The notes beneath the pieces were generated by a model. That model saw nothing but the letters and a program-made list of their open reading frames with translations. It ran no database searches and was not told the DNA's origin. A stretch of 64,000 bases of DNA from Phycisphaerales bacterium (GTDB lineage: Bacteria > Planctomycetota > Phycisphaerae > Phycisphaerales > SM1A02), in the NCBI GenBank assembly GCA_029242715.1, contig JAQWTL010000007.1, forward strand, positions 124,001-188,000. Direction: 5' to 3'. Shown here in pieces: positions 38,773 through 48,315 of the stretch; position 1 is the stretch's first letter; every line of letters starts with the position of its first letter. Both the position numbers and the translations under genes were made by a program.

Positions 38773-39555
38773 TCAGGAGGCCGACATGGATGCGGCAGCC
38801 CTGATGATCTCAATAAAGCCCTCTGCATCGAGGGACGCACCGCCGATGAGCCCGCCATCCACATCTGGCTGAGCAAAGATCGCGTCCGCATTGGAGGGCT
38901 TGACTGACCCCCCATAGACGATACGGACGCCCTTGGCGGACGGAGCATCATACTGGTTCTCAAGGTCGGCGCGAATCCTGCAATGCATGGCCTGGGCATC
39001 CTCCGCTGCTGCAGTACGGCCCGTTCCAATGGCCCAGACTGGCTCATACGCGATGCTGATCTGGCCCAGATCCGTGGCTGGAACCCCACTGAGGCCTTGT
39101 TTGACCTGTTTAGCCACGACTTCCTCGCTCTGGCCAGCCTCCCGCTCTGCCAGCGTCTCCCCTACACAGAGCATGGCCTCTAAACCAGATGAAATAGCCT
39201 GCTTGAGCTTGTCATTCAGAACCAAATCTGACTCTCCGAGGCCATGTCGGCGTTCAGAGTGTCCTACCAGGGCCATTCGGCAGCCCGCATCGAGAAGCAT
39301 GGCGGCACTTGTCTGACCGGTGAAGGCACCGTCTGGATGATCTGATACATCCTGGCCCCCAACCGCCACGGATGCTGAACCAACTCGGTCCGTCACGGCA
39401 CTCAACCAGGGAAACGGAGGAAAGAGGCAAATATCACAGGCCTCTGGAAGCTCTTTTCCAAGACCTTCTATGACCGCCTTGGCCAACATCTCGGCCTCGG
39501 TCCTGGTTGTATTCATCTTCCAGTTGCCCCCGACAAGGGGTCGACGACTGGGCAT
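38773..39555 (-). CDS. tpiA: Triosephosphate isomerase
   Basis: 260 residues. Catalytic residues are in place: Lys in GGNWKMN, His in VGHSERR, Glu in AYEPVWAIGTG, and the phosphate loop YGGSVKPSN. The start ATG at 39555 has GGAG nine bases upstream. It is the first gene of a minus-strand run tpiA-secG-yicC-kinase-PDZ and is divergent from alaS across 198 bases. Confidence 0.97.
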   Translation of the reverse strand: MPSRRPLVGGNWKMNTTRTEAEMLAKAVIEGLGKELPEACDICLFPPFPWLSAVTDRVGSASVAVGGQDVSDHPDGAFTGQTSAAMLLDAGCRMALVGHSERRHGLGESDLVLNDKLKQAISSGLEAMLCVGETLAEREAGQSEEVVAKQVKQGLSGVPATDLGQISIAYEPVWAIGTGRTAAAEDAQAMHCRIRADLENQYDAPSAKGVRIVYGGSVKPSNADAIFAQPDVDGGLIGGASLDAEGFIEIIRAAASMSAS

Positions 39556-39753
39556 GGGCTGTCACTCCTGCAACTACAACGAGGATACCGCTTCCTGCTG
39601 GATTCTGATTGATCGGACCTCTGGCGGCCAACACGCCATTGAAGGCATTGCTACGAGCTACTGGATGCCTTCTCAGCTACCAATGGAGGCCCCATCTGTA
39701 CACTGCGATATCACGTTGAGAAGCCGGCAAACCCACCGACCTACGCAGGATAA

Positions 39754-42579
39754 ATGATGGCAGACCAGACCGATCCGAACCAGGCCAGGACCAGAACCGC
39801 CAAGGAGATCCGTCGCGACTTCATCGACTTCTTTGCAGAGAAGGCCGACCACACGATCGTGCCTTCCTCCCCAGTGGTGCCACTTGACGACCCCACTCTC
39901 CTATTCACGAATGCCGGGATGAATCAGTTCAAGGATGTCTTTCTCGGCCAGGGCACACGCCCCTATACCCGAGCAGTGGATACCCAGAAGTGCATTCGGG
40001 CCGGTGGCAAACACAATGATCTTGAAGATGTTGGGCGAGACACCTATCACCACACATTCTTCGAGATGCTCGGGACCTGGTCATTCGGCGACTACTTCAA
40101 GGCTGAAGCGATCACATGGCACTGGCAACTCCTGACTGAAGTCTGGGGGCTCCCGCCAGAGAAGCTCTATGTCACCGTCTTTGAAGGTTCGACCGAGGAC
40201 GGCACGGAAGCTGATGAAGAAGCACAACAACTCTGGCTGAAACACACGAACATCGATCCGGATCACATCACGCGTTGGGGTCGAAAAGAAAATTTCTGGG
40301 AGATGGGGTCTACTGGACCATGCGGTCCATGCAGTGAAATTCATTTCGACGGTACACCTGATGGTTCAGGCGCCAAACTCGTCAATCTTGATCATCCCGA
40401 CGTCATCGAACTCTGCAACCTGGTCTTCATCCAATTCAATCGCGGGCCGGATGGATCGCTTTCACCCCTTCCTGCAAAACACATTGACACCGGAATGGGT
40501 TTCGAACGAATGGTTCGAGTCCTGCAGGGCAAAGCCAGCAATTACGACACGGATCTCTGGACTCCCCTGTTCGATGCGATCCAGGAATGCACTGGTGCCC
40601 CCCCTTATGGAAGCCGTCTCGAAGATCCAGTCGATATCGCCTACCGAGTCGTAGCCGATCACGTTCGTTGTCTCGCCGTAGCCCTGGCCGATGGCGCCCG
40701 GCCAGGCAACGAGGGTCGCGCCTACGTGCTTCGTCGAATTCTGCGAAGAGCAGTCCGTATCGTCCACCAATCCTTCAAAGTGCATGAACCGCTGCTCTGC
40801 CGGATTGTGCCCTCTGTGGTGGAAAGCCTGGGCGACATTTTTCCAGAACTCGCACGTGATCCTGAAGGACTCGCTGCAATCATCCGTGATGAGGAATTGT
40901 CATTCCTCCGAACACTGGAGCGAGGGCTGGCGCTCTTTGACGCTGCTGCTCAGGCCGCAAGTGGAAAAGTCCTCTCCGGCGAGGACGCCTTCACTCTGCA
41001 TGACACATTCGGTTTTCCGATTGACCTCACAGAACTGATGTCGAGCGAGCGCGGACTGAAAGTCGATCGCGAAGATTATGAAAAGCGGATGGAAGCAGCC
41101 CGGGCTCGATCACGAGCAACTGATGATTCCACACACGACCTCATGCTTCCACCTGATGCCATGGCTCAGCTTGAAAAAGATGGCGTCGCGGGCACGGATG
41201 ATGAACTGAAGTACTCCTGTGAATCTTCAGAGAGTCGTATTGTCGCCATCTGGAACGGCAACAAGTTCATTGATCGCCTTGAAGGCGATGATGTTGTCGG
41301 ACTGATCCTTGATCGCACACCTTTCTATGCGACACAGGGCGGCCAGATTGGTGACATGGGTGAGCTGGCTGCTGGCAACAACAGCTTCCATGTGACAAAC
41401 ACCCAGCGATTCGGCAGCTTCGTCTTGCACGAAGGAAGTGGCAATGGATTAGCCGCCGGCGATGACGTCCGCTCTTCTATCGATGCCCCCCGACGCCAGA
41501 ACATCGAGTCCAACCACACCTCGACACACCTGCTCAACCATGCCCTCCGCGAAGTTCTGGGCAGTGAAATCGAGCAGAAAGGCTCGCTTGTTTCGGATGA
41601 TCGGCTGCGTTTCGACTTCTCTCATTCATCAGCTCCGACGCCTGAAGAACTCGCCCGCATCGAAGTGTGTGTTCAGAACGCTATTGCTGGCGACCATGCC
41701 GTGCATGCCGCAGAAGTTCCACTGGAGGCCGCTCAGAAGATCACTGGCGTTCGCGCGGTCTTCGGAGAGCGTTACCCGGATCCCGTACGAGTCGTCAGTA
41801 TCGGCGCCGCTGTAGCTGATCTTGTCGAGAGGCCCGACAATTCTGAATGGATGCAACACTCCATCGAGTTCTGTGGTGGAACACATCTTGACAGCACTGC
41901 ACAAGCGGGCCACTTCGTCCTTCTTCAAGAGCAGGCACTGGCAGCCGGCATACGTCGCATCGCGGCCCTGACAGGCAGTGCTGCTACTGCCGCGCTGGAG
42001 AATGGACAACGCCTGAAAACAGATCTGGATGATGCCTCTGCATGTGAAGATGCGAAACTTCTTGAACGAATGGATGATCTTGTGCGGCGCTCCGATGAGG
42101 AGACGCTTGGACTGCTTGATCGAACAACCATCAAGCAATCAATCGATTCGCTTCGCAAGCGAGTCAAGGCTGCCCGCAAATCTGCCGCCAAATCTTCTCG
42201 TGAAGATGCTGTAAACATGGCTCGTGAGATAGCAGACCAGGCAGATGGCGAGATCGTGACCAGTCTCCTGGAAGCTGTCATCGAACGGGATGATCTTCTG
42301 GCCGCCATGGATACGATTCGGAATCGACATCCAGAAGCGGCGTGCCTGCTTCTTGGAACCGACCAGGATGCCGGCAAGGTCGTCATGGTTGCACGTGTTC
42401 CAGAAGGCCTTATTGCACGTGGTCTGAAGGCGGGCAACTGGGTCAAGCACGTTGCCGGGCTCTGTGGGGGTGGAGGTGGTGGCCGACCTGACATGGCGCA
42501 GGCAGGTGGTTCCAAGCCCGAGTGCGCCAAAGATGCCATCGACAATGCTTACCGTTGGGCCCAGGAGCAGTTGTCATGA
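39754..42579 (+). CDS. alaS: Alanyl-tRNA synthetase
   Basis: 941 residues; ATG 39757 is an equally good start (AGGA seven bases before). Class II catalytic core at residues 15-260 (FTNAGMNQFKDVFLG, HHTFFEMLGTWSFGDYF), editing domain with HTSTHLLNHALR near 587 and CGGTH near 706, a coiled coil, and the C-Ala domain with a glycine run (GLCGGGGGGRPDMAQAGG) near 904. Complete. The 198 bases upstream are shared with tpiA and contain an eight-base inverted repeat at 39641-39672 of unclear meaning. Confidence 0.97.
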   Translation: MMADQTDPNQARTRTAKEIRRDFIDFFAEKADHTIVPSSPVVPLDDPTLLFTNAGMNQFKDVFLGQGTRPYTRAVDTQKCIRAGGKHNDLEDVGRDTYHHTFFEMLGTWSFGDYFKAEAITWHWQLLTEVWGLPPEKLYVTVFEGSTEDGTEADEEAQQLWLKHTNIDPDHITRWGRKENFWEMGSTGPCGPCSEIHFDGTPDGSGAKLVNLDHPDVIELCNLVFIQFNRGPDGSLSPLPAKHIDTGMGFERMVRVLQGKASNYDTDLWTPLFDAIQECTGAPPYGSRLEDPVDIAYRVVADHVRCLAVALADGARPGNEGRAYVLRRILRRAVRIVHQSFKVHEPLLCRIVPSVVESLGDIFPELARDPEGLAAIIRDEELSFLRTLERGLALFDAAAQAASGKVLSGEDAFTLHDTFGFPIDLTELMSSERGLKVDREDYEKRMEAARARSRATDDSTHDLMLPPDAMAQLEKDGVAGTDDELKYSCESSESRIVAIWNGNKFIDRLEGDDVVGLILDRTPFYATQGGQIGDMGELAAGNNSFHVTNTQRFGSFVLHEGSGNGLAAGDDVRSSIDAPRRQNIESNHTSTHLLNHALREVLGSEIEQKGSLVSDDRLRFDFSHSSAPTPEELARIEVCVQNAIAGDHAVHAAEVPLEAAQKITGVRAVFGERYPDPVRVVSIGAAVADLVERPDNSEWMQHSIEFCGGTHLDSTAQAGHFVLLQEQALAAGIRRIAALTGSAATAALENGQRLKTDLDDASACEDAKLLERMDDLVRRSDEETLGLLDRTTIKQSIDSLRKRVKAARKSAAKSSREDAVNMAREIADQADGEIVTSLLEAVIERDDLLAAMDTIRNRHPEAACLLLGTDQDAGKVVMVARVPEGLIARGLKAGNWVKHVAGLCGGGGGGRPDMAQAGGSKPECAKDAIDNAYRWAQEQLS

Positions 42580-43526
42580 CACCGCGGGAGACCAGCCGAC
42601 GCACATTGCTGCAGGGCGCAGCAGGCATTGCGGCTACCAGCGTGCTCCACGCATGCGTTACCTCAAAAGAAATCGCGACGGAGAAGAAGAGCATGACACA
42701 GGATTCCACGAAGTACCCCATTTCATTGGCCCAATGGTCACTGCATCGGACCATCCGAAATGGCGAATTGGATCCACTTGATTTCGCCAAGACGACACGT
42801 GAAAACTGGGACATCGGAGGTGTCGAGTATGTCAACTCATTCTTCAAGGACAAGGCTGATGACCAGAGTTACCTTGCTGAGTTGAAGTCAAGAGCCTCTG
42901 ATCACGGAGTCGAGAGCCTGCTGATCATGGTCGATGGCGAAGGCGCGATGGGTGCACCGGATGATGCAGCCCTTCAGGAAACCGTTGCCAACCATCGGAA
43001 ATGGCTGGAAGCCGCCAGAACCTTGGGGTGTCACAGCATTCGAGTAAATGCGCAATCTGAAGGCACGCCGGATGAACAGCGCGACCGCTGCGTTCGCGGT
43101 TTCCACATGCTGCTCCCCCATGCCGAAGAACTTGAGCTTGATGTCATCATCGAGAACCATGGCGGCCTTTCAAGTAATGGCGCCTGGCTGACATCACTGG
43201 TCGTAGCCGTAGATCACCCGCGACTCGGAACTCTTCCTGACTTCGGCAACTTCATTCTCGACTGGGATACCCGTGAAGAGTACGACCGCTACAAGGGTGT
43301 CACCGAGTTGATTCCCTATGCCCGCGCACTGAGTGCCAAAAGCCATGACTTTGATGAGAGTGGTGAAGAAACCGGAACGGATTTCTCCCGCATGCTGGCC
43401 ATTGCACGTTCTGCCAACTATGAGGGCTGGGTTGGAATCGAATATGAGGGTGAAACCCTCTCGGAACATGACGGTATCACACGTACCCGAGATCTCCTGA
43501 TAAACAACGGCTGCCACACGACGTGA
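42576..43526 (+). CDS. Exported sugar phosphate isomerase/epimerase-like TIM-barrel protein
   Basis: 316 residues from ATG at 42576, overlapping the alaS stop as ATGA. The N-terminus has a twin-arginine motif in TSRRTLLQGAAG and then LHAC, a possible lipobox, so it may be a Tat-exported lipoprotein. The rest is an AP-endonuclease-2/xylose-isomerase-like barrel (ISLAQWSLHR near the start, VIIENHGGLSSN, LGTLPDFGNF, VGIEYEGETL). Glu, His and Asp residues at the barrel mouth suggest a metal site. Such proteins are very common in planctomycetes and are linked to sugar use. Substrate unknown. Confidence 0.82.
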   Translation: MTPRETSRRTLLQGAAGIAATSVLHACVTSKEIATEKKSMTQDSTKYPISLAQWSLHRTIRNGELDPLDFAKTTRENWDIGGVEYVNSFFKDKADDQSYLAELKSRASDHGVESLLIMVDGEGAMGAPDDAALQETVANHRKWLEAARTLGCHSIRVNAQSEGTPDEQRDRCVRGFHMLLPHAEELELDVIIENHGGLSSNGAWLTSLVVAVDHPRLGTLPDFGNFILDWDTREEYDRYKGVTELIPYARALSAKSHDFDESGEETGTDFSRMLAIARSANYEGWVGIEYEGETLSEHDGITRTRDLLINNGCHTT

Positions 43527-43536
43527 GAATGCACAG

Positions 43537-44565
43537 ATGAAAGCGTTGCGAATTGAACAACAGGGAAGCCCCGTTTCTCCGAACATCAAGTTCGTAGAAG
43601 ACCACCCGGATCCCGTCCTCAAGCCTGGTGAGCTTCTGGTCAAGACAGAAGCCTCTGCCCTCAACCACCTGGATCTCTGGGTTGGAAGAGGACTTCCCGG
43701 CGCAGAAACCTTTCCAAGAATCAGCGGCTCGGATGGCTGCGGTCGCGTGGTGGCAGTCGGTGAAGATGTCCATGACGTCTGGCTTGATCGCCGGATAATC
43801 ATCAATGCAGCCGTTCCTGCTGAACACGATCCGCACCCGGAACACTCTCCCGCCTTTCCGATCCTTCACATGATTGGTGAGACCTTGCCCGGATGCCATG
43901 CTGAATACTTCACAGTCCCGGCAACCAATGCCCTGGATGTTGGAGACCATGATCCAGTTGAAGCTGCCGCCTACGGACTGGCCCACTTGACAGCGTGGCG
44001 AATGCTCATGACACGCGCCTCCCTGCATGCAGGTCAGTGGGTCCTCATCCCAGGTATTGGCGGCGGACTGGCATTGGCCGCACTCAATATCGCTCGCCAT
44101 CTCGGATGCCGCACAATCGTCACCTCCAGACACCAATGGAAACTCGACCGTGCAGCAGAGCTTGGAGCCGACCACGGGATTCTTGATGAAGGCGAAGACT
44201 GGTCCCGAGAGGTTCGCAGGATCACCGGCAAACGAGGCGTGGACGTCTGCGTGGAATCCGTTGGCAAGGCCATTCATGCCTCCGTCATTCAGTCCCTGAC
44301 CAGAGGCGGGATCATGGTGACCTGTGGGGCCACAACCGGCCCTCATGCCAAGACTGACCTGATGCGTATTTTCTGGAACCAGTTGTCGATCATCGGATCC
44401 ACCATGGGAGATATGCATGAATTCAGGCAGACAACCTCCCTGTTCAAATCCGGAGCCCTGAAACCGGTAATCGACTCGATTGTGGAGGCCCCTCAGGGTG
44501 CCTCTGCCTGGAAGCGACTGGAGGCCGGAGAACAGTTCGGCAAGATCGTCGTGAAGTGGAACTGA
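43537..44565 (+). CDS. Quinone-oxidoreductase-like MDR dehydrogenase
   Basis: 342 residues, 10 bases after the previous gene. GroES-like N-terminal domain (LVKTEASALNHLDLWVGRG, ISGSDGCGRVVAVGED) and a Rossmann NADPH-binding domain with PGIGGGLALAAL. The first catalytic-zinc cysteine of alcohol dehydrogenases is replaced by Asn (ALNHLD), which points to the zinc-free quinone oxidoreductase branch. Substrate not known. Confidence 0.85.
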   Translation: MKALRIEQQGSPVSPNIKFVEDHPDPVLKPGELLVKTEASALNHLDLWVGRGLPGAETFPRISGSDGCGRVVAVGEDVHDVWLDRRIIINAAVPAEHDPHPEHSPAFPILHMIGETLPGCHAEYFTVPATNALDVGDHDPVEAAAYGLAHLTAWRMLMTRASLHAGQWVLIPGIGGGLALAALNIARHLGCRTIVTSRHQWKLDRAAELGADHGILDEGEDWSREVRRITGKRGVDVCVESVGKAIHASVIQSLTRGGIMVTCGATTGPHAKTDLMRIFWNQLSIIGSTMGDMHEFRQTTSLFKSGALKPVIDSIVEAPQGASAWKRLEAGEQFGKIVVKWN

Positions 44566-44598
44566 TTTCGGAATAGTCTGTATACAGTTTCATCACAC

Positions 44599-45873
44599 AT
44601 GACCATGACTAACCAGACAACAGATTGCTCGAGTTCAGGTTTCCCAGAAGAAGTCTGTCGCAAGATTGGCACGAACCTGGGCACTGCACAGGAAGACATG
44701 GTCGCATTTCGCCGTGATCTTCATGCTCATCCGGAACCAGCAGGCCAGGAACATCGCACGACAGCGTGCCTGGCCGAGCGACTGCAGAAACATGGACTGG
44801 AACTGAGACCGCTTCCTGGTACTGGCGTGGTTGCGGACCTTCATGTCGGCGCACCAGATGATGCCTGGATGGCTGTTCGTGCTGATATCGACTGTGTCCC
44901 AATCGATGACGAAAAGAATGTTCCCTGGCGGTCCACGATAGAGGGCCATTGCCATGCCTGCGGACATGACGCCCACACGACCATGGCACTCTTCGCTGCC
45001 GAAAGCCTGGCTGCCCATCGATCAGACCTTGAATCCGCAAACTTGGCGGCCAACGTCCGCTTCGTTTTTCAACCGGCCGAAGAAACGGCCACGGGCGCAA
45101 GGGACATGATCGAAGCTGGTGTCCTTGACGGAGTCTCGGGAATGGTCGCCTTGCATTGCGATCCATTTCTGGATGTAGGCCAGGTCGGGCTCCGAACTGG
45201 GCCGATCACTTCCCACATGAGCACATTTCGAATCACCCTGACTGGTGCAGGCGGTCATTCGGCGCGGCCTCATGAGGTGATTGATCCGGTACCTGCTGCA
45301 ATCAATGCTGTGTCAATGCTCTACCAACTGGCCCCACGAAGCATGGACAGCCGGTACCCGATGTGCCTGAGCGTCACGAGCATTCATGCTGGAAATGCAT
45401 TCAATGCCATTCCGGACGAAGCCGTCATCTGCGGCACCTTGCGAGCAGGTCGCCTGGAAGACGAACAAAAAGTCCGCCAGGCAATCGATCGGTGCCTGCG
45501 AGCGGCCTGTGAAGCAACAGGTTGTACGGTTTCCATCGAATACCCCTACAGATCGCCTGCCACGAACAATGACCATGGCGCAAACCAGCTGATTGAACAT
45601 GCGGCCCAGAATGTTGTTGGCAACGAAGGCATCATCCAGATTGATCTGCCTAGTCTCGGCGGAGAAGACTTTGCCTACTTCCAGCAACATGTCCCTGCTT
45701 CCATGGCCCGACTGGGAACCGGAAGCGGACCCGAAGCCGACCGCCAGCCTCTGCATTCGCCCAGATTCGATATTAATGAAACAGCACTGCCCATTGGTGC
45801 CCGCCTCCTGGCAGGCGCCGCGATTCGGGGCATGGCATCCATGCGCAACGGCTCGGCCGACAAACCGTTCTGA
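44599..45873 (+). CDS. M20D-type amidohydrolase (hippurate hydrolase-like)
   Basis: 424 residues. Metal-binding motifs of the M20 peptidase clan are intact: HACGHDAHTTMAL near residue 118, FVFQPAEETATG, LHCDPFLDVG, SLGGEDFAYF and PLHSPRFD near the end. The dimerisation domain with TGAGGHSARPHE lies between. This group hydrolyses N-acylated amino acids such as hippurate or acetylated precursors. The start could be ATG 44599 or 44605. It lies in a plus-strand series between an MDR enzyme and a GCS2-type ligase. Confidence 0.88.
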   Translation: MTMTNQTTDCSSSGFPEEVCRKIGTNLGTAQEDMVAFRRDLHAHPEPAGQEHRTTACLAERLQKHGLELRPLPGTGVVADLHVGAPDDAWMAVRADIDCVPIDDEKNVPWRSTIEGHCHACGHDAHTTMALFAAESLAAHRSDLESANLAANVRFVFQPAEETATGARDMIEAGVLDGVSGMVALHCDPFLDVGQVGLRTGPITSHMSTFRITLTGAGGHSARPHEVIDPVPAAINAVSMLYQLAPRSMDSRYPMCLSVTSIHAGNAFNAIPDEAVICGTLRAGRLEDEQKVRQAIDRCLRAACEATGCTVSIEYPYRSPATNNDHGANQLIEHAAQNVVGNEGIIQIDLPSLGGEDFAYFQQHVPASMARLGTGSGPEADRQPLHSPRFDINETALPIGARLLAGAAIRGMASMRNGSADKPF

Positions 45874-45912
45874 TTCGGACCATCCTGTCCCAGTACCTCA
45901 GAGGAAGCCACC

Positions 45913-47049
45913 ATGGCCCAACGATTCACCCCCAATTCAAATCACACCCTAGGTGTCGAGATCGAACTTGGACTGATCAACAAGGAAAGCCTTGAACTCA
46001 CCATGGATGTTCCGGAGATTCTGAAACGACGCCCTGCTGAATGGGAGGATTGCGTCAAACCGGAATTCATGCGCAGCTACCTGGAGTTCAACACCGGCGT
46101 ATGCAACACGGTGGCTGATGTTCGGCGGGATCTCTCTGAGAAACTGCAATGGGGTTACGAAACCGCCGATGAACTTGGCAGCACGCTCCTCTGGAGCGGA
46201 ACACACCCGACAAGTCACTGGAAAGATCAGCAACTCACTGATGATGATCGTTACGAATGGCTCATGGACACCATGCAGTTCGTAGCTCGTCGCCTGGTTG
46301 TGTTTGGCCTGCATGTTCATGTTGGACTGGATTCAGGCGACAAGGCAATCCAGATGTGCGACCGGCTACTGAGACATCTTCCAGTACTTCTGGCACTCTC
46401 TTCCAACTCTCCGCACTGGTGTGGACGAAACACGGGGCTCCATTCGTATCGATCCAAGGTGATGGAATCACTTCCGACAGCTGGGCTTCCGGAAACGATG
46501 CGGAACTGGTCGGAATACAACTGGCTGACTGATCACCTGATCGCTACCGATTTCATCCACTCCCCACGTGAAATCTGGTGGGATGTCCGCCCCGTGGCCC
46601 GATTCGGAACCGTTGAGGTCCGGGTCATGGATACGCCCATCAGCATGGAACACCTGCTGGGACTGGTCGCGATGACCCAGTGCATCGTTGCTGGCCTCTC
46701 GGCCGAAATCGACAGGGGCATGTATCTGGTGGATTGCCATCCGATGATTGCTCGTCAGAACAAATGGCATGCGGCCCGATATGGGCTCGATGCGACACTG
46801 GCCGATCCGGACACGATGCTGGCCATCCCGGCAAGACAGCAAGCACGGCTGCTCCTTGACCTGTGCAAACCGGTATCTGAACGGCTTGGCTGTGTCGAAG
46901 AACTTGGCTACGTGGAGAAGATTCTCGAAGAAGGCAGTGGTGCCTCAATCCAGCGGCGTGCCGTAGACAAATCCGACGATATGCATGAAGCCATCAGGAA
47001 GACGTTGGAGACGACCGGGCAACCCTGGGAGCTGAAGAGCCCTGCTTGA
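45913..47049 (+). CDS. GCS2-family carboxylate-amine ligase (YbdK-like)
   Basis: 378 residues; the start has AGAGGAAG upstream. LGVEIELGL near residue 13 is the ATP-grasp-like glutamate-cysteine ligase signature, FGLHVHVGLDSGD and FGTVEVRVMDTPIS are further conserved blocks of GCS2. Family members link glutamate to cysteine or another amine; YbdK-type proteins show weak activity, so the real product is uncertain. The last 56 bases overlap the 3' end of tmk on the other strand. Confidence 0.88.
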   Translation: MAQRFTPNSNHTLGVEIELGLINKESLELTMDVPEILKRRPAEWEDCVKPEFMRSYLEFNTGVCNTVADVRRDLSEKLQWGYETADELGSTLLWSGTHPTSHWKDQQLTDDDRYEWLMDTMQFVARRLVVFGLHVHVGLDSGDKAIQMCDRLLRHLPVLLALSSNSPHWCGRNTGLHSYRSKVMESLPTAGLPETMRNWSEYNWLTDHLIATDFIHSPREIWWDVRPVARFGTVEVRVMDTPISMEHLLGLVAMTQCIVAGLSAEIDRGMYLVDCHPMIARQNKWHAARYGLDATLADPDTMLAIPARQQARLLLDLCKPVSERLGCVEELGYVEKILEEGSGASIQRRAVDKSDDMHEAIRKTLETTGQPWELKSPA

Positions 47050-47701
47050 TAGCCGGCTTCGGCATGGCTTCGAGACGGACTCGCAGTGTTTCCAGCAGCA
47101 GTTCGAAGACCGCGTCCTCGTCCGATCGGGCGTCGATAACGGCGACACGTTCAGGTTCCCTGCGCGCCAGTTCGAGATACCCCTCTCGAACACGTGAATG
47201 GAAGACCTCTCCCTTGCGTTCCATGCGATCAAGAAGTGGATTCAATCGATGCGCTGCCGTTTCCTGATCGACATCAAAGATGATTGTCAGATCTGGCATC
47301 AAGTCCCCGACAGCAACCTGACCGACATGATCGATGGCATCTCTTGAAAGACCGCCTCCTGATCCCTGGTAGGCATGCGTGCTGCTGATGAAACGGTCTG
47401 CCAGGACGAGATCCCCTCGCTCCAACGCAGGCCGAACCACCTCCTCAACGATCTGAGCTCGGCTGGCCATGTAGAGCAGCATCTCGCAGGTGATCGTCAT
47501 CTCCTCGTGAGCGACATCCAGCAGGACTTCCCGAATCCGCTCTCCGATGGGAGTGCCCCCAGGCTCACGAAGCTCCGTCAGTGGCAGCTGATGTGACTTC
47601 AGCCACGCCGAGAAGCGTCGAAACTGGGTGCTTTTCCCAGAGCCGTCGGGTCCATCAAAGACGATGAACCGACCCTGGAGCCTTGGAATCCAATTCAGCA
47701 T
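46994..47701 (-). CDS. tmk: Thymidylate kinase
   Basis: 235 residues from ATG at 47701; the open frame extends to 47962 but that part has no tmk-like sequence and crosses into the next gene. Walker A GPDGSGKST near residue 17, LREPGGTPIGERIRE, and DRFISSTHAYQGSGGG are standard Tmk motifs. It phosphorylates dTMP to dTDP. The C-terminal 25 residues (KPAIKQGSSAPRVARSSPTSS) lie antisense to the end of the GCS2-type gene and look like a late extension. Confidence 0.94.
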   Translation of the reverse strand: MLNWIPRLQGRFIVFDGPDGSGKSTQFRRFSAWLKSHQLPLTELREPGGTPIGERIREVLLDVAHEEMTITCEMLLYMASRAQIVEEVVRPALERGDLVLADRFISSTHAYQGSGGGLSRDAIDHVGQVAVGDLMPDLTIIFDVDQETAAHRLNPLLDRMERKGEVFHSRVREGYLELARREPERVAVIDARSDEDAVFELLLETLRVRLEAMPKPAIKQGSSAPRVARSSPTSS

Positions 47702-47798
47702 CCCCGAACTATACCCCGCACGCTCGTTCTGTCCCCACAAAGGTCCCTCCAAGGGGCCACTCGTCACGAAAGTCGGCAGACTCGTACTATTCCTTGCC

Positions 47799-48308
47799 AT
47801 GCGAGTGGTTGTGCGCCAGCTGGACAGACGCCGAGTCGGCGAAATCGATGCCGATGCTGATACCAGCCCGGCACGTGTCACGACCATCGATACCGGCGAG
47901 GAGGTCTTCCTCGATTGGGAACGGGCATTTGATGACGCAGGCCAATTGCGGCGGTGCATCATCTGCGGAAGCGAGGACCTCTTTCAACAGAAGACCTTTC
48001 CCCAGATCACCCCTTTCGTGATCGTCCTGGCATTTGCGTTAAGCCTCATCGGCGTACTTGGATTCGTGACCGACATTGCCATTCTGATCGGCATGACCGG
48101 CGTGCTGCTTCTGGACGTTGCCATCCTCTTCTTTGCTCGAACACGGCTGCAGTGCTATCGCTGCAGATCCCAGTACAGCAAAATCCAGATCGCCGATTAC
48201 CACAAGCGGTGGGATCGAGCCACCGACACCAGAGTGCGACTGGGTGATTCATCACGCAAGCAGGATCCTGTCAGACGCCTCCGCGCACGCGACGAATTCA
48301 ATTCCTGA
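47799..48308 (+). CDS. Zinc-ribbon protein with two membrane helices
   Basis: 169 residues from ATG at 47799; the longer frame to 47628 overlaps tmk. CIICGSEDLF near residue 52 and CYRCRSQYSK near 118 could form one split zinc ribbon, with two transmembrane helices in between (TPFVIVLAFALSLIGVLGF and IGMTGVLLLDVAILFF). The C-terminus is basic. No known function. It is convergent with the AarF-type gene, seven bases apart. Confidence 0.65.
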   Translation: MRVVVRQLDRRRVGEIDADADTSPARVTTIDTGEEVFLDWERAFDDAGQLRRCIICGSEDLFQQKTFPQITPFVIVLAFALSLIGVLGFVTDIAILIGMTGVLLLDVAILFFARTRLQCYRCRSQYSKIQIADYHKRWDRATDTRVRLGDSSRKQDPVRRLRARDEFNS

Positions 48309-48315
48309 GCTGTTG

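Noticed and set aside
39556-39753. T-box-like leader or other structured RNA before alaS (inverted repeat GAAGGCAT...ATGCCTTC at 39641-39672)
   Set aside because: No T-box sequence (GGTGG-x-ACCGCG) and no terminator follows. An eight-base repeat with an 18-base loop is expected by chance in a window of this size.
47702-47962. N-terminal extension of tmk to 47962
   Set aside because: Thymidylate kinase motifs begin just after ATG 47701. The upstream part is Ser/Arg-rich antisense of the neighbouring gene.
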